From UBA1443 sp964445745 (GTDB lineage: Bacteria; Omnitrophota; Omnitrophia; Omnitrophales; Aquincolibacteriaceae): 64,000 nt of DNA. The translations under genes were made by a program, and so were the position numbers. Under the pieces are notes generated by a model. It was not told where the DNA came from. It saw only the letters and a list, made by a program, of their open reading frames with translations, and did not search any database. Shown piece after piece: positions 9,417-17,510 of this stretch. Each line of letters opens with the position of its first letter. Positions within the stretch are counted from its first letter, which is position 1. The stretch is taken from NCBI GenBank assembly GCA_964445745.1, contig CAYULU010000002.1, forward strand, positions 19,517-83,516, in the 5' to 3' direction.

Positions 9417-10400
9417 CTAAACAGAGTGGACTGCTTTTTTAATCCGATCAATAACGCATATCGCCATGGGATCAATCTTGTAGAGATTCGCGAGTTCACA
9501 GCTCGCCCAGTCTCCCAGCATGACCATAGAAAAAATTCTCCCAAGAACACCGCTACCAGAAGCCTTGATCTCAATGGCCTCAGCACCATGTTCGCGAATG
9601 GCATGCATCGCGACTTTTTTCTTTTTCCTTAGCCAATCCGGTTCATTCTTGTCCGCAAGAAAAATGGCCACCGAACGATTCACCTTAAACCTGGGAAAGA
9701 TCCACCCTTCCACCTCATGATGAAACATTTCAGGCAAAGCCTCGCAGGAAACAAGAGTTTTTGCATTTTCCGCAAATTGGGTACGCCAACGCAACGCAAC
9801 CGGCTGCATCAGACCTCCGCCATAGACTACAATATTTTTCTGGAAAAGTTTTTTGGCCAGTATCTTTGCCTGACCCTTGGGATACTGTGCTGTCAGACGG
9901 ATCACTTCCCGAATTTCTTGCGCGGTCACGGAAAACCACCGATAGCGTATAAAAAGGAAAAGAAGCGCAAACGTTCCGTACCCAATCGCAAATCTCGGCG
10001 GATATCCCTGGGGAAGTCTGAAAAAGGGGATCTTTCGCTGAATCGCTTCTTCGGCCAGCCGCCCCCCCGAAGCCACCAAGAGAAAATGAGCCTTCCTCGC
10101 AACGGCCTGTTTAAAAATAGATTCGACCTCATGGGTATTCCCCGAATAACTTGAGAGGATGACAATCGTTTTAGAGTCAACCCACTGAGGAAGACGAGCC
10201 GTCCGGTTCACCGTCCAGTGGATTCGCGACCGGCTCTGTGCAATCGTCCCCAGAATATCGCCGCTGATCGCCGAGCCACCCATCCCGCAAAAAAGCACTT
10301 TGGCCGGGCGCTTGACGAAGGTGTCAGGCAGTTTGACTCCGGACGCAATACTTTTGGCCTTCCTGATTTGATTGGAAAGATCTTTAAGATAAATTTCCAT
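9417..10400 (-). CDS. SIS-domain phosphoglucose/phosphomannose isomerase-like protein
   Basis: Interconverts glucose-6-P or mannose-6-P with fructose-6-P. 327 residues with two SIS halves: VLFCGMGGSAISGDIL followed by ILSSYSGNTHEVES (Ser/Thr phosphosugar site), and a C-terminal PGI_C-like half including CEALPEMFHHEVEGW, which holds the conserved His and Glu seen in archaeal-type bifunctional PGI/PMI. I chose the ATG at 10400 (MEIYLKDLSN), nine bases past the ptsI stop, rather than an upstream start inside ptsI. It follows ptsI and precedes the sugar nucleotidyltransferase, so it links the PTS-like proteins to sugar phosphate metabolism. Confidence 0.82.
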   Translation of the reverse strand: MEIYLKDLSNQIRKAKSIASGVKLPDTFVKRPAKVLFCGMGGSAISGDILGTIAQSRSRIHWTVNRTARLPQWVDSKTIVILSSYSGNTHEVESIFKQAVARKAHFLLVASGGRLAEEAIQRKIPFFRLPQGYPPRFAIGYGTFALLFLFIRYRWFSVTAQEIREVIRLTAQYPKGQAKILAKKLFQKNIVVYGGGLMQPVALRWRTQFAENAKTLVSCEALPEMFHHEVEGWIFPRFKVNRSVAIFLADKNEPDWLRKKKKVAMHAIREHGAEAIEIKASGSGVLGRIFSMVMLGDWASCELANLYKIDPMAICVIDRIKKAVHSV

Positions 10401-10408
10401 GCTTTTGA

Positions 10409-12157
10409 TTATTCTTCCGCCAGGTCCCTGCAAATATCCTTGAGTTTTTCATTGAGAAATTGATCGATTTCTCTCCCAGTCGGCAGACTGAGCGCTTTTT
10501 GAGCAATCTCCCGAGCATCAGAATATTTGATCGAACGAATAGCTTTTTTGATCTTGGGCAACACAACGGGGCTCGCGCTAATCTCATCAATCCCGAGGCC
10601 AAGAAGAAGGATCGCGATTTTAGGATCCGCGGACATCTCTCCGCAACTTCCGACCCAGATTTTGCTACGATGACCATTGTTAATAGTCATTTCAATAAGT
10701 CGCAGAATAGCCGGATGCGTAGGCTCATACAAGTAAGCAATCTTTTCGTTCATGCGGTCGATCGCAAGAACATATTGAATAAGGTCATTCGTCCCAAGGG
10801 AGAAAAAATTAACTTCTTGAGCAAGGACATCGCTCGCAAGAGCCGCGGACGGAATTTCGATCATGGCGCCAACTTCAATCTGTCTGTTAAACGGCTTTCC
10901 TTCCCGTTCCAGTTCCGCCATCGACAGATCCAACAGCTCCCTGGACTCCCGAATTTCATAAACACTCGAAATCATCGGATACATGATCTTGACATTCCCG
11001 TGAGCACTTGCACGGAGAATGGCCCGTATTTGAGTCTTAAAAATATCCTTCCGCGTCAGACAGAAACGTATCGCACGCCACCCAAGATAGGGGTTCATTT
11101 CGTGGGGGATTTCAAGGGTTGAAGCAAATTTGTCGCCGCCCAAATCCAATGTGCGAATAATCACGGCACGGGGGCTGATCGTCTCCGCCACTTTCCGGTA
11201 AGCCTCATATTGTTCTTCTTCGGTCGGGAGTGCGGTCCGGTTCATGTAAAGATATTCTGTCCGGTAAAGCCCCACCCCTTCCGCGCCATGCGAGATGACG
11301 GAAGCTACTTCGTGGTGAAACTCAATATTGGCCCCAAGCGTGATTCGCTTTCCGTCCAACGTCTCGGTCGGAAGATCCTTGAGCTTTTCCAGTTCACCGG
11401 AAATCTGGACAAACCGATTGCCCTCGGATGTAAACTTGTCCATCGTGGCCTGATCAGGATCGGCCACCACAATCCCATGGGTACCGTCAACAATCACGGT
11501 CATCCCGTTGTCAATCTCACTGATGATTTTTTCCGTCCCGACCACCGCAGGAATTTCAAGTGACCGGCCGAGAATTGCGGTATGAGAAGTCGGGCCACCA
11601 ATTTCCGTCACGAACGCCAGCACCTTAGATTTATCGAGGGTCGCCGTGTCGGAAGGCGAAAGATCGTGAGAGATGATAATAACTTTTCCGGGGAACTCCT
11701 CAAGCCGCCGCTTTTCCTCACCGCAAAGATTGCCCAGAAGTCTTCGGCCAACATCCCGGATGTCCGAAATGCGTTCTTTAAGATACTCGTCGTTAATCTG
11801 GGAAAATGCCTGAAAATATCGTTGTATCACCGCGGCAAACGCGTATTCCGCAACACCTCGTTCGTTTTTAATAACCTCGATCACGTCTTCGATGAGAGTC
11901 CGGTCTTCCAGAATCAACAGATGCGCCGTAAAGATGTCCGAACTTTCACGCCCAATCTGGTCCGAAAGTTTGCGGCGAATTCCAAGTATCTCGGTTCGTG
12001 TTCGAGTCAACGCTTCCTCAAAACGCGCAATCTCATTGGGGATCCGGTCCGGCGTAATCTCACGCTTCGGCAGATTAAATGATTCCCCGCTGTGGAGAAC
12101 AAACACTTTAGCGATCGCAATCCCGGGAGATACGCCAACGCCTTTGAACTCTTTCAT
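10409..12157 (-). CDS. ptsI: PTS enzyme I (PEP-protein phosphotransferase)
   Basis: Transfers phosphate from PEP to HPr. 582 residues, standard length. The phosphoacceptor His192 is in GGPTSHTAILGRSLEIP; the PEP-binding TIM barrel shows RTEYLYMNR, IIRTLDLGGDK, MIEIPSAAL, FSLGTNDLIQY and the catalytic Cys in GSCGEMSADP. It starts three bases after the ptsH stop. No sugar-specific EIIB or EIIC gene occurs in the window, so together with HPr and PtsN it likely forms a regulatory phosphorelay; that is an inference. Confidence 0.96.
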   Translation of the reverse strand: MKEFKGVGVSPGIAIAKVFVLHSGESFNLPKREITPDRIPNEIARFEEALTRTRTEILGIRRKLSDQIGRESSDIFTAHLLILEDRTLIEDVIEVIKNERGVAEYAFAAVIQRYFQAFSQINDEYLKERISDIRDVGRRLLGNLCGEEKRRLEEFPGKVIIISHDLSPSDTATLDKSKVLAFVTEIGGPTSHTAILGRSLEIPAVVGTEKIISEIDNGMTVIVDGTHGIVVADPDQATMDKFTSEGNRFVQISGELEKLKDLPTETLDGKRITLGANIEFHHEVASVISHGAEGVGLYRTEYLYMNRTALPTEEEQYEAYRKVAETISPRAVIIRTLDLGGDKFASTLEIPHEMNPYLGWRAIRFCLTRKDIFKTQIRAILRASAHGNVKIMYPMISSVYEIRESRELLDLSMAELEREGKPFNRQIEVGAMIEIPSAALASDVLAQEVNFFSLGTNDLIQYVLAIDRMNEKIAYLYEPTHPAILRLIEMTINNGHRSKIWVGSCGEMSADPKIAILLLGLGIDEISASPVVLPKIKKAIRSIKYSDAREIAQKALSLPTGREIDQFLNEKLKDICRDLAEE

Positions 12158-12160
12158 CGT

Positions 12161-12466
12161 TTATTCTCCAAAGTTAGTTTCAACAAGTTTCATCAGCGCA
12201 TCCACGGCCGCCGACGCGTCTTTGCCGGACGCGGTCACCTTGATCGTCGAGCCCATCTCCGCCGCCAAGGTCATAATGCCCATAATGGATTTACCGTCCA
12301 CGTTCATATCATCTTTTTGAATTTCAATCGCCGCATCAAATCGATTCGCGGTTTGGACAAATAATGCCGCAGGACGAGCATGCAGACCGAGCTTGTTGGT
12401 GATCACAAGATCTTTTTCAACCCGCCCTATTTCTCTCCGCCCCTTTAAGGACTTCCGTCCCGGCAT
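12161..12466 (-). CDS. ptsH: HPr-family phosphocarrier protein with N-terminal extension
   Basis: Phosphocarrier between EI and EIIA. The core is NKLGLHARPAALF with active-site His29 (this start) and GKSIMGIM with Ser60, equivalent to the regulatory Ser46 of Firmicute HPr. This suggests control by an HPr kinase, though no hprK is in the window. A basic 17-residue extension (PGRKSLKGRREIGRVEK) precedes the core. The ATG at 12466 has AAGGGG six bases upstream; an ATG two codons earlier (12472) overlaps the yvcK stop as ATGA and is the alternative. 101 residues from the chosen start. Confidence 0.93.
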   Translation of the reverse strand: MPGRKSLKGRREIGRVEKDLVITNKLGLHARPAALFVQTANRFDAAIEIQKDDMNVDGKSIMGIMTLAAEMGSTIKVTASGKDASAAVDALMKLVETNFGE

Positions 12467-12468
12467 TT

Positions 12469-13728
12469 TCATCCCCTTAATTTTTTTTCATTTTTCATGT
12501 AATGATCGACAATCGATTTCATAATCTTCTCAGCGTCGTGCCGCACTTGGCCATCGGATTTCAGGACTTCATCCGTCACCAGTTCATAACCTTTGTCCAG
12601 GATTTTATCAAGATCAAGCTTCACCGGAAGCGCCCCCACCTCACGGTAGCGCTGAAAAAGCGGCTCGGGAATTTTTGCCGTATTGACATAAACCGCATCG
12701 ACAATGCGCGGGTCAGTGTGCTCGATGATGGTTCGCAAATGGTCCCACGCACTGAAATCCGCTGTCTCGCCCGGCTGGGTCATGGCATTACAGATATAAA
12801 CCTTATAGGCATCCGAATTCAAAATGGAGTCCCGGATGTCTTGAATCAAAAGGTTGGGCAAAATACTCGTATAAAGACTTCCGGGGCCCATAATGACAAG
12901 ATCGGCGGACGATATCGCATCCAAGGCTTCTGGGCACGCCTTGCAATCATCTGGTTTCAGATGAATACTCCTCAGCGGCTTGCAGGCTCCCGTAATATTC
13001 GTCTCTCCTTCCTGGCGAGTCCCATCCGTGAACTCCCCCACCAAAGTGACCTTATCAATAGTGGAAGGCAGTACCCGCCCGCGAATCGCAAGCACTTTAC
13101 TTGACTCAGCAATAGCTTTCTCAAAATCCCCGGTGACCATCGAGAGGGCCGTGATAAACAGGTTGCCGAAGCTGTGTCCCTTAAGCCCTTCACCCGTCAC
13201 AAAACGGTACTGAAACAGATCCCGAATCAGAGGGCCAGCGTCGGCAAGCGCCACAAGACAGTTCCGGATATCACCTGGAGGTAACATATCCATTTCGTCA
13301 CGAAGTCGGCCCGAGCTTCCGCCCGTGTCCGTCACTGTCACAATCGCCGTGATGTTGCTGGTAAAATGTTTAATGCCTTCCAGCATGGTACTGAGCCCCG
13401 TACCACCTCCGATCGCAACCACCCGAGGCCCGCGCAAAAGCGACTCTGCCTGACGCTTCTGGTAAACAATATCCACAAGCCGTCCATCGCGATGAAGCGG
13501 CATAAGGGCGCGGACAAAAATGCGAACCATATTTTTGATCGATGTATAGATAAGAAAAATTCCAAAAATCAGCACCGCCGTAGCAAACGAAGCCTGAACC
13601 ACACTCGTCTTTGCAATCGTCTTCACCGTCAAAAGTGCCACCATCACAAGGAGAGTGAGACCGATCACGCATACGATGATCCAGCGCTTGATACCAATTC
13701 CGGGATAGAACCACTTGAAGAATTGCAT
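12469..13728 (-). CDS. yvcK: YvcK/CofD-like protein with N-terminal membrane anchor
   Basis: Relative of the gluconeogenesis factor YvcK (UPF0052), a UDP-GlcNAc-binding regulator linked to carbon metabolism and cell shape in Firmicutes. The core begins at about residue 100: VVAIGGGTGLSTMLEG, then VTDTGGSSGRLRDEM, PPGDIRNCLVALAD and MGPGSLYTSILPNLL, all family hallmarks. The protein is 419 residues against about 320 for cytosolic YvcK; the extra N-terminus carries two hydrophobic helices (about 15-39 and 47-68), so it is probably membrane-tethered. It precedes ptsH, echoing the yvcK-crh neighbourhood of Bacillus. Confidence 0.92.
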   Translation of the reverse strand: MQFFKWFYPGIGIKRWIIVCVIGLTLLVMVALLTVKTIAKTSVVQASFATAVLIFGIFLIYTSIKNMVRIFVRALMPLHRDGRLVDIVYQKRQAESLLRGPRVVAIGGGTGLSTMLEGIKHFTSNITAIVTVTDTGGSSGRLRDEMDMLPPGDIRNCLVALADAGPLIRDLFQYRFVTGEGLKGHSFGNLFITALSMVTGDFEKAIAESSKVLAIRGRVLPSTIDKVTLVGEFTDGTRQEGETNITGACKPLRSIHLKPDDCKACPEALDAISSADLVIMGPGSLYTSILPNLLIQDIRDSILNSDAYKVYICNAMTQPGETADFSAWDHLRTIIEHTDPRIVDAVYVNTAKIPEPLFQRYREVGALPVKLDLDKILDKGYELVTDEVLKSDGQVRHDAEKIMKSIVDHYMKNEKKLRG

Positions 13729-13749
13729 TCGTGGACCTTAGGCCAGATT

Positions 13750-14214
13750 TCAGACTTTGCGATTTTCTTCTTTGCTAATCAGTTCGAAAACATCCTTGGG
13801 GGTCTTGGCGCGGCGGAGAAGCTCGCAAAAATAAGAGTCCCGTAATAACCTCGAAATCTGCGCAAGGGCCTTAAGATGGGGGCCTGCCGTGTCCTTCGGA
13901 GCAACCAGAAGAAAAAGAATATAGACAGGTTCACCGTCAAGGGCTTCGAAGTTCACACCTTTTTTGCTGATCCCAAGCACCGCAACCAGTCCATCGACCT
14001 TGTCGGTCTTGCCATGCGGAATGGCAATCCCCTGTCCGATTCCCGTGGAGCCGAGGTTTTCGCGCTCGATCAAAGCTTTCAGGATGGCCTTCTGATCGCC
14101 CACATCCTTGGTCTCCGCAAGAAGATCGACCATCTCGTGGAGAACACCTTCCTTGTCCGTAGCCTCAAGCTCGAGTTTGATCCCTTTGATATTAAGAAAA
14201 TCTGTGATCTTCAT
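13750..14214 (-). CDS. ptsN: PTS EIIA component, PtsN (nitrogen-type)
   Basis: EIIA-Ntr-like phosphoacceptor. The phospho-His is H67 in GIGQGIAIPHGKT; VLGISKKGVNFEALDGEPV and LFLLVAPKDTAGPHLKAL are typical for the family. The start is set by the RBS: AAGGAGG at 14223-14229 lies eight bases before the ATG at 14214 but only two before the alternative ATG at 14220. 154 residues from this start. It follows hpf, the usual ptsN neighbour in Proteobacteria, and precedes yvcK-ptsH-ptsI. Confidence 0.93.
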   Translation of the reverse strand: MKITDFLNIKGIKLELEATDKEGVLHEMVDLLAETKDVGDQKAILKALIERENLGSTGIGQGIAIPHGKTDKVDGLVAVLGISKKGVNFEALDGEPVYILFLLVAPKDTAGPHLKALAQISRLLRDSYFCELLRRAKTPKDVFELISKEENRKV

Positions 14215-14222
14215 GCCCATGT

Positions 14223-14229
14223 CCTCCTT
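14223..14229 (-). promoter_or_regulatory. ribosome binding site deciding the ptsN start
   Basis: Perfect AAGGAGG on the minus strand between the hpf stop and ptsN. Its eight-base spacing supports ATG 14214 over 14220 and over the longer frame that begins inside hpf. Confidence 0.7.
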
Positions 14230-14245
14230 ACGTACAAGTACGTTG

Positions 14246-14800
14246 TTAGAATTGCGGTTCAATAAGTCCGTGATCGCCATCCTTTCGCTGATAAAGGACG
14301 TTGACACTGTTCGTTGTAGGATTCAAAAAAACCAGAAACGATTCACCCGAGATTTCGAGCTGCAAACTGGCTTCTTCCGGCGACATCGGTTTCACAGCAA
14401 AATCTTCGGTGCTAACGATCCTCGGCCGTTTGCTTCCGAGAGCCAATTCCGACTCCACCATTGCCTCGGCCGTGCGAACCGCACGCAAGGTGCTTTTTCC
14501 CTCTTTCTGGTGATGGTCCTTTTTCCGGGCCCAGTGTTTTTTAAGCTGTTTTACGACCCGGTCATAAGCATCATCCATGGACGCGAAAATATTTTCTTTC
14601 GACGAACCTTCTCCAAAAGCGCGCAGATCTTTGGCAAACACTGTAATCTCGGCAACAAAAAGATATTTCACTTTTTTAAGAAAAACATGTGCTTCGATAA
14701 TTTTCGGCACATATTTTTCAAGCTTGGGAAGCCGAGCCTCAAGATGTTCTTTCATACCCGTTGTGATTTTAAGATTTTGACCTGTGAAACGAATATCCAC
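14246..14800 (-). CDS. hpf: ribosome hibernation promoting factor, long form
   Basis: Binds the 30S subunit and dimerises ribosomes in slow growth. 184 residues: an N-terminal S30EA domain (MDIRFTGQNLKITTGMKEHL to about 105), a basic linker with RKKDHHQKEGKSTLR, and a C-terminal dimerisation domain (FLVFLNPTTNSVNVLYQRKDGDHGLIEP) that defines the long form. The start codon is GTG at 14800 with AGGAGG six bases upstream. It lies between lptB and ptsN; the rpoN gene found between lptB and hpf in many Gram-negatives is absent here. Confidence 0.95.
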   Translation of the reverse strand: MDIRFTGQNLKITTGMKEHLEARLPKLEKYVPKIIEAHVFLKKVKYLFVAEITVFAKDLRAFGEGSSKENIFASMDDAYDRVVKQLKKHWARKKDHHQKEGKSTLRAVRTAEAMVESELALGSKRPRIVSTEDFAVKPMSPEEASLQLEISGESFLVFLNPTTNSVNVLYQRKDGDHGLIEPQF

Positions 14801-14841
14801 TGATAACCTCCTTGACGGTAATAAAAAGGAATGTTTCTAAA

Positions 14842-15567
14842 TTACGCCAGCGAGAACCTTTCGCCCAAATAAATTTCTCTCGCTTTGGCATCGTTGGCAA
14901 GAAACTCTGAGGTCCCCGAGACCTCGACCTTGCCCTCATAGAGCAAGTACGAACGGTCGGTAATCGAAAGAGTTTCCCGTACGCTGTGGTCGGTGAGAAG
15001 AATACTAAGGCCTTGAGCCTTCAATCTTTGAAGAATTTTCTGAACTTCAAAAACAGCGATCGGGTCCACCCCGCTGAAAGGCTCGTCCAGCAAAATCAGA
15101 GACGGGTTGGTGACAAGCGCCCGAGTAATCTCCAGCCGGCGACGCTCGCCCCCGGACAAGGTGTAAGCCTTGTTTTTGGCAAGGTAGGCAATGTCCAGAT
15201 CATTCAGCAACCGTTTAAGACGCCGGTCGCGCTCTTCCTGCGAGATTTCCAGTGTCTCGAGGATCGCCATGATATTTTCTTCGACAGTCAATTTTCGAAA
15301 AATCGACGGTTCCTGGGAAAGATACCCGATCCCAAGTCGGGATCGCTCAAACATGGGAAGCTTCGTGATATCTTCTCCCCTAAAAAAAATTCCTCCCTCG
15401 TCGGGACGAATCACACCCACCACCATATAAAAGGTCGTCGTCTTTCCCGCTCCATTCGGGCCAAGAAGTCCCACGATCTCCCCCCGGGAGATCTGGATGT
15501 TAACACCCTTGACCACCATACGCCCCTTGTAACTTTTAACCAGTTTTCTTGTCTCAAGAAGATTCAT
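14842..15567 (-). CDS. lptB: LPS export ABC transporter ATPase LptB
   Basis: Cytoplasmic ATPase that powers LPS extraction with LptF/LptG. 241 residues. Walker A GLLGPNGAGKTT, Q-loop region LSQEPSIFRKLTVEENI, signature LSGGERRRLEI, Walker B LILLDEPFSGVDP and switch His in LLTDHSVRETL. The family-typical SQEPSIFRKLTVEEN stretch separates LptB from other small ABC ATPases. It starts three bases after the LptC/A-like gene, so both are co-translated. lptF and lptG are not in the window. Confidence 0.95.
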   Translation of the reverse strand: MNLLETRKLVKSYKGRMVVKGVNIQISRGEIVGLLGPNGAGKTTTFYMVVGVIRPDEGGIFFRGEDITKLPMFERSRLGIGYLSQEPSIFRKLTVEENIMAILETLEISQEERDRRLKRLLNDLDIAYLAKNKAYTLSGGERRRLEITRALVTNPSLILLDEPFSGVDPIAVFEVQKILQRLKAQGLSILLTDHSVRETLSITDRSYLLYEGKVEVSGTSEFLANDAKAREIYLGERFSLA

Positions 15568-15570
15568 CGC

Positions 15571-16455
15571 TTAAAAAATTCCTTTCTCTAGTCCCTCCGG
15601 ACTTTCACCGCCATAATAGAGAGCTTCCGTATCTCCGCCAAGAATAATTCTTCCTTCTTCCGCAAGATAGATCACGCTGTCCGAAAATGTTTTGTTTCCG
15701 TCCGGATTTTCGATCACCACGTCTCCCACCGCGACAATCTTTGAGACCCTGCGGCTGACTCGGTTATAGTAAACATCCATCATGTCTGCCGTGAGCTTCC
15801 CGCGACTATCCTGCGTCACGACGTTTTCCTTAAAATGAGCGATGTTTTTATCATAATCAATCACCAACGGACCGTCACAAGTAATGGTCGTAGGGCCAGA
15901 ACTCTCCTCCTCGGAACTTTGGACGATCACAGTCACATTTTTTTTAAATTTCACCTTCTTAAGCTGGGTGTCCGCGCGGGTCCCCAAACCTTCAACATTG
16001 ATGTTATCTTTCTTGACCTGGGTATTAACCTCATTTTCAATGACATGCTGATCCGGATGCATGTCGAGCTCTTCGGTTAAAAGCCGCGTGCCATCTTCGG
16101 TGGTCGCCACCACGTTCTGCTCGATGTGAATGAGATTTTCCTTTTTATCGTATCGCCCCTTGTCCGCCGTCACAGTCACAGGGACTTCTTCCGCATAAGC
16201 CTTGGCCATGACATTCATCAGATAAACCGTATCCGCCATAATGTCGGCCGAGTCGCCTTCGATCTCGATTTCTTTCTGACCTTCCGGGGTATATTTCGCA
16301 AACTGAAAGGAATAGACCTTATGAACAGAATCCTCCGCTTTTTCTCCCGTAACCTGTTTTGCTTTTTCCTGCCGGGTGATAACCACCTGAACCTGCACAA
16401 AAACCACATAAAAAGCAACAAGGGCTATAAATCCAACGATCAGTTTTTTTATCAT
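15571..16455 (-). CDS. LptC/LptA-like periplasmic LPS transport protein
   Basis: Part of the LPS bridge between inner and outer membrane. A single N-terminal hydrophobic anchor (about 3-26) is followed by repeating beta-jellyroll (OstA-type) strands: an LptC-like half (about 45-130; EIEIEGDSADIMADTVYLMN, VTADKGRYDKKENLIHIEQN) and an LptA-like half (about 175-275; TITCDGPLVIDYDKNIAHFK, LTADMMDVYYN). At 294 residues it is longer than either protein alone, so it may do both jobs. Its ATG overlaps the lpxL stop as ATGA and lptB follows directly. Confidence 0.85.
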   Translation of the reverse strand: MIKKLIVGFIALVAFYVVFVQVQVVITRQEKAKQVTGEKAEDSVHKVYSFQFAKYTPEGQKEIEIEGDSADIMADTVYLMNVMAKAYAEEVPVTVTADKGRYDKKENLIHIEQNVVATTEDGTRLLTEELDMHPDQHVIENEVNTQVKKDNINVEGLGTRADTQLKKVKFKKNVTVIVQSSEEESSGPTTITCDGPLVIDYDKNIAHFKENVVTQDSRGKLTADMMDVYYNRVSRRVSKIVAVGDVVIENPDGNKTFSDSVIYLAEEGRIILGGDTEALYYGGESPEGLEKGIF

Positions 16456-17390
16456 GTGCGGACAGCCTCTCTTTGGCTCAATTCAATCATTTCCGGAGTG
16501 GTACGCCACCGGTTGTGCATCCATCCCCATTGCTCGGGACATGCTCGAATCATCTTTTCGAAACTTTGCATCCAGATTTCTGTGTATTTTTTCACCGCCT
16601 CGTCCTTGTTTCCCCCGGCGGCAGAAGGACGTATCACATCCCCTAAAACCAACTGGTATCGGTTTCCCGGACGCCTTACCATAAACGCAGGCAACATCGG
16701 TGAACCGCATGCCATCGCAAACTTGACCGGAGCCGTCAGGGTGTAGGCCGGTTTTCCGAAAAAATCAACGAAGACCCCCCGCGCCCTGTCAATATCCTGA
16801 TCCGGTAAAAGACCTACAATCTCTCCCTTTTTAAGACAGCGATGAACCTGTCGAACCGCCTCGGTCTGATAAATAGTCTCCACGCCCACTGACTTCCGGA
16901 GGCCGACGATCCAGTCATTATACGGCGCATAATAAATCCGGCGTCCCACCACCGCCCCCTGAAATCCCTGGAGCCCGAAAATACCGGCCAGGAGTTCCCA
17001 GTTCCCGAAGTGAGGTGTCATTATAATGAGCCCCTTCCCTTCTTGCAAAATATCTTTACAGCGATTGTAAGAATCTCCCGTATCAATAAATGCTACAGCT
17101 TTTTCTCGTGTCAGCTTGGCGAACCTCAAGAAATCCACAAATGTCTCAAGGAGATTCCCCATGACCCCGGAAGCAATACGATGGATTTCACTCTTCGTCT
17201 TCTCCCCTGCGTAGGCAAACTCCAGGTTTTGAATAATCTTTTTTCGCTGGCGAGAAATCAGAAGATACGCCACACGCCCTGCCACACGGGCCAAAGCGAG
17301 CGCCCAATCTCTTGGCAAAATCAGCGGAATCATCGCGGCAGTTCGCGCTAACAAATAAAGCGGATAACGGTAAATTCTCTTTTTGGCCAT
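16452..17390 (-). CDS. lpxL: lipid A acyltransferase, LpxL/HtrB family
   Basis: Adds a secondary acyl chain to Kdo-lipid A at the inner membrane. 312 residues with an N-terminal hydrophobic anchor. The HX4D/E catalytic motif is in TPHFGNWELLAG, and downstream LLPDQDIDRARGVFVDFFGKPAYT is characteristic of the family. It ends at the OstA-like gene by a 4-base overlap, placing late lipid A acylation beside LPS export. A second LpxL domain exists at 46.4-48.3 kb; which chain each adds cannot be decided from sequence. Confidence 0.92.
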   Translation of the reverse strand: MAKKRIYRYPLYLLARTAAMIPLILPRDWALALARVAGRVAYLLISRQRKKIIQNLEFAYAGEKTKSEIHRIASGVMGNLLETFVDFLRFAKLTREKAVAFIDTGDSYNRCKDILQEGKGLIIMTPHFGNWELLAGIFGLQGFQGAVVGRRIYYAPYNDWIVGLRKSVGVETIYQTEAVRQVHRCLKKGEIVGLLPDQDIDRARGVFVDFFGKPAYTLTAPVKFAMACGSPMLPAFMVRRPGNRYQLVLGDVIRPSAAGGNKDEAVKKYTEIWMQSFEKMIRACPEQWGWMHNRWRTTPEMIELSQREAVRT

Positions 17391-17410
17391 AAAATTTATC
17401 GTATCATTCT

Positions 17411-17506
17411 TGAAACTCGAATCACGAAACCCGAAACAAATCCCAAATATTAATATTCCTACTCCCCCAAACAGATTGCTTCGAATTTAGAATTTCGAAA
17501 TTGATT
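17411..17506. repeat. degenerate CGAAAC/TTCGAA intergenic repeat
   Basis: Between kdsD and lpxL. Contains short reiterated units (CTCGAATCACGAAAC, CCGAAACAAATCCCAAAT) and a partner half with TTCGAATTTAGAATTTCGAAATTG. A similar element occurs upstream of kdsB at 21820-22016. Elements of this character recur between genes in several uncultured phyla; this naming is from memory and not verified here. Confidence 0.45.
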
Positions 17507-17510
17507 TTCA

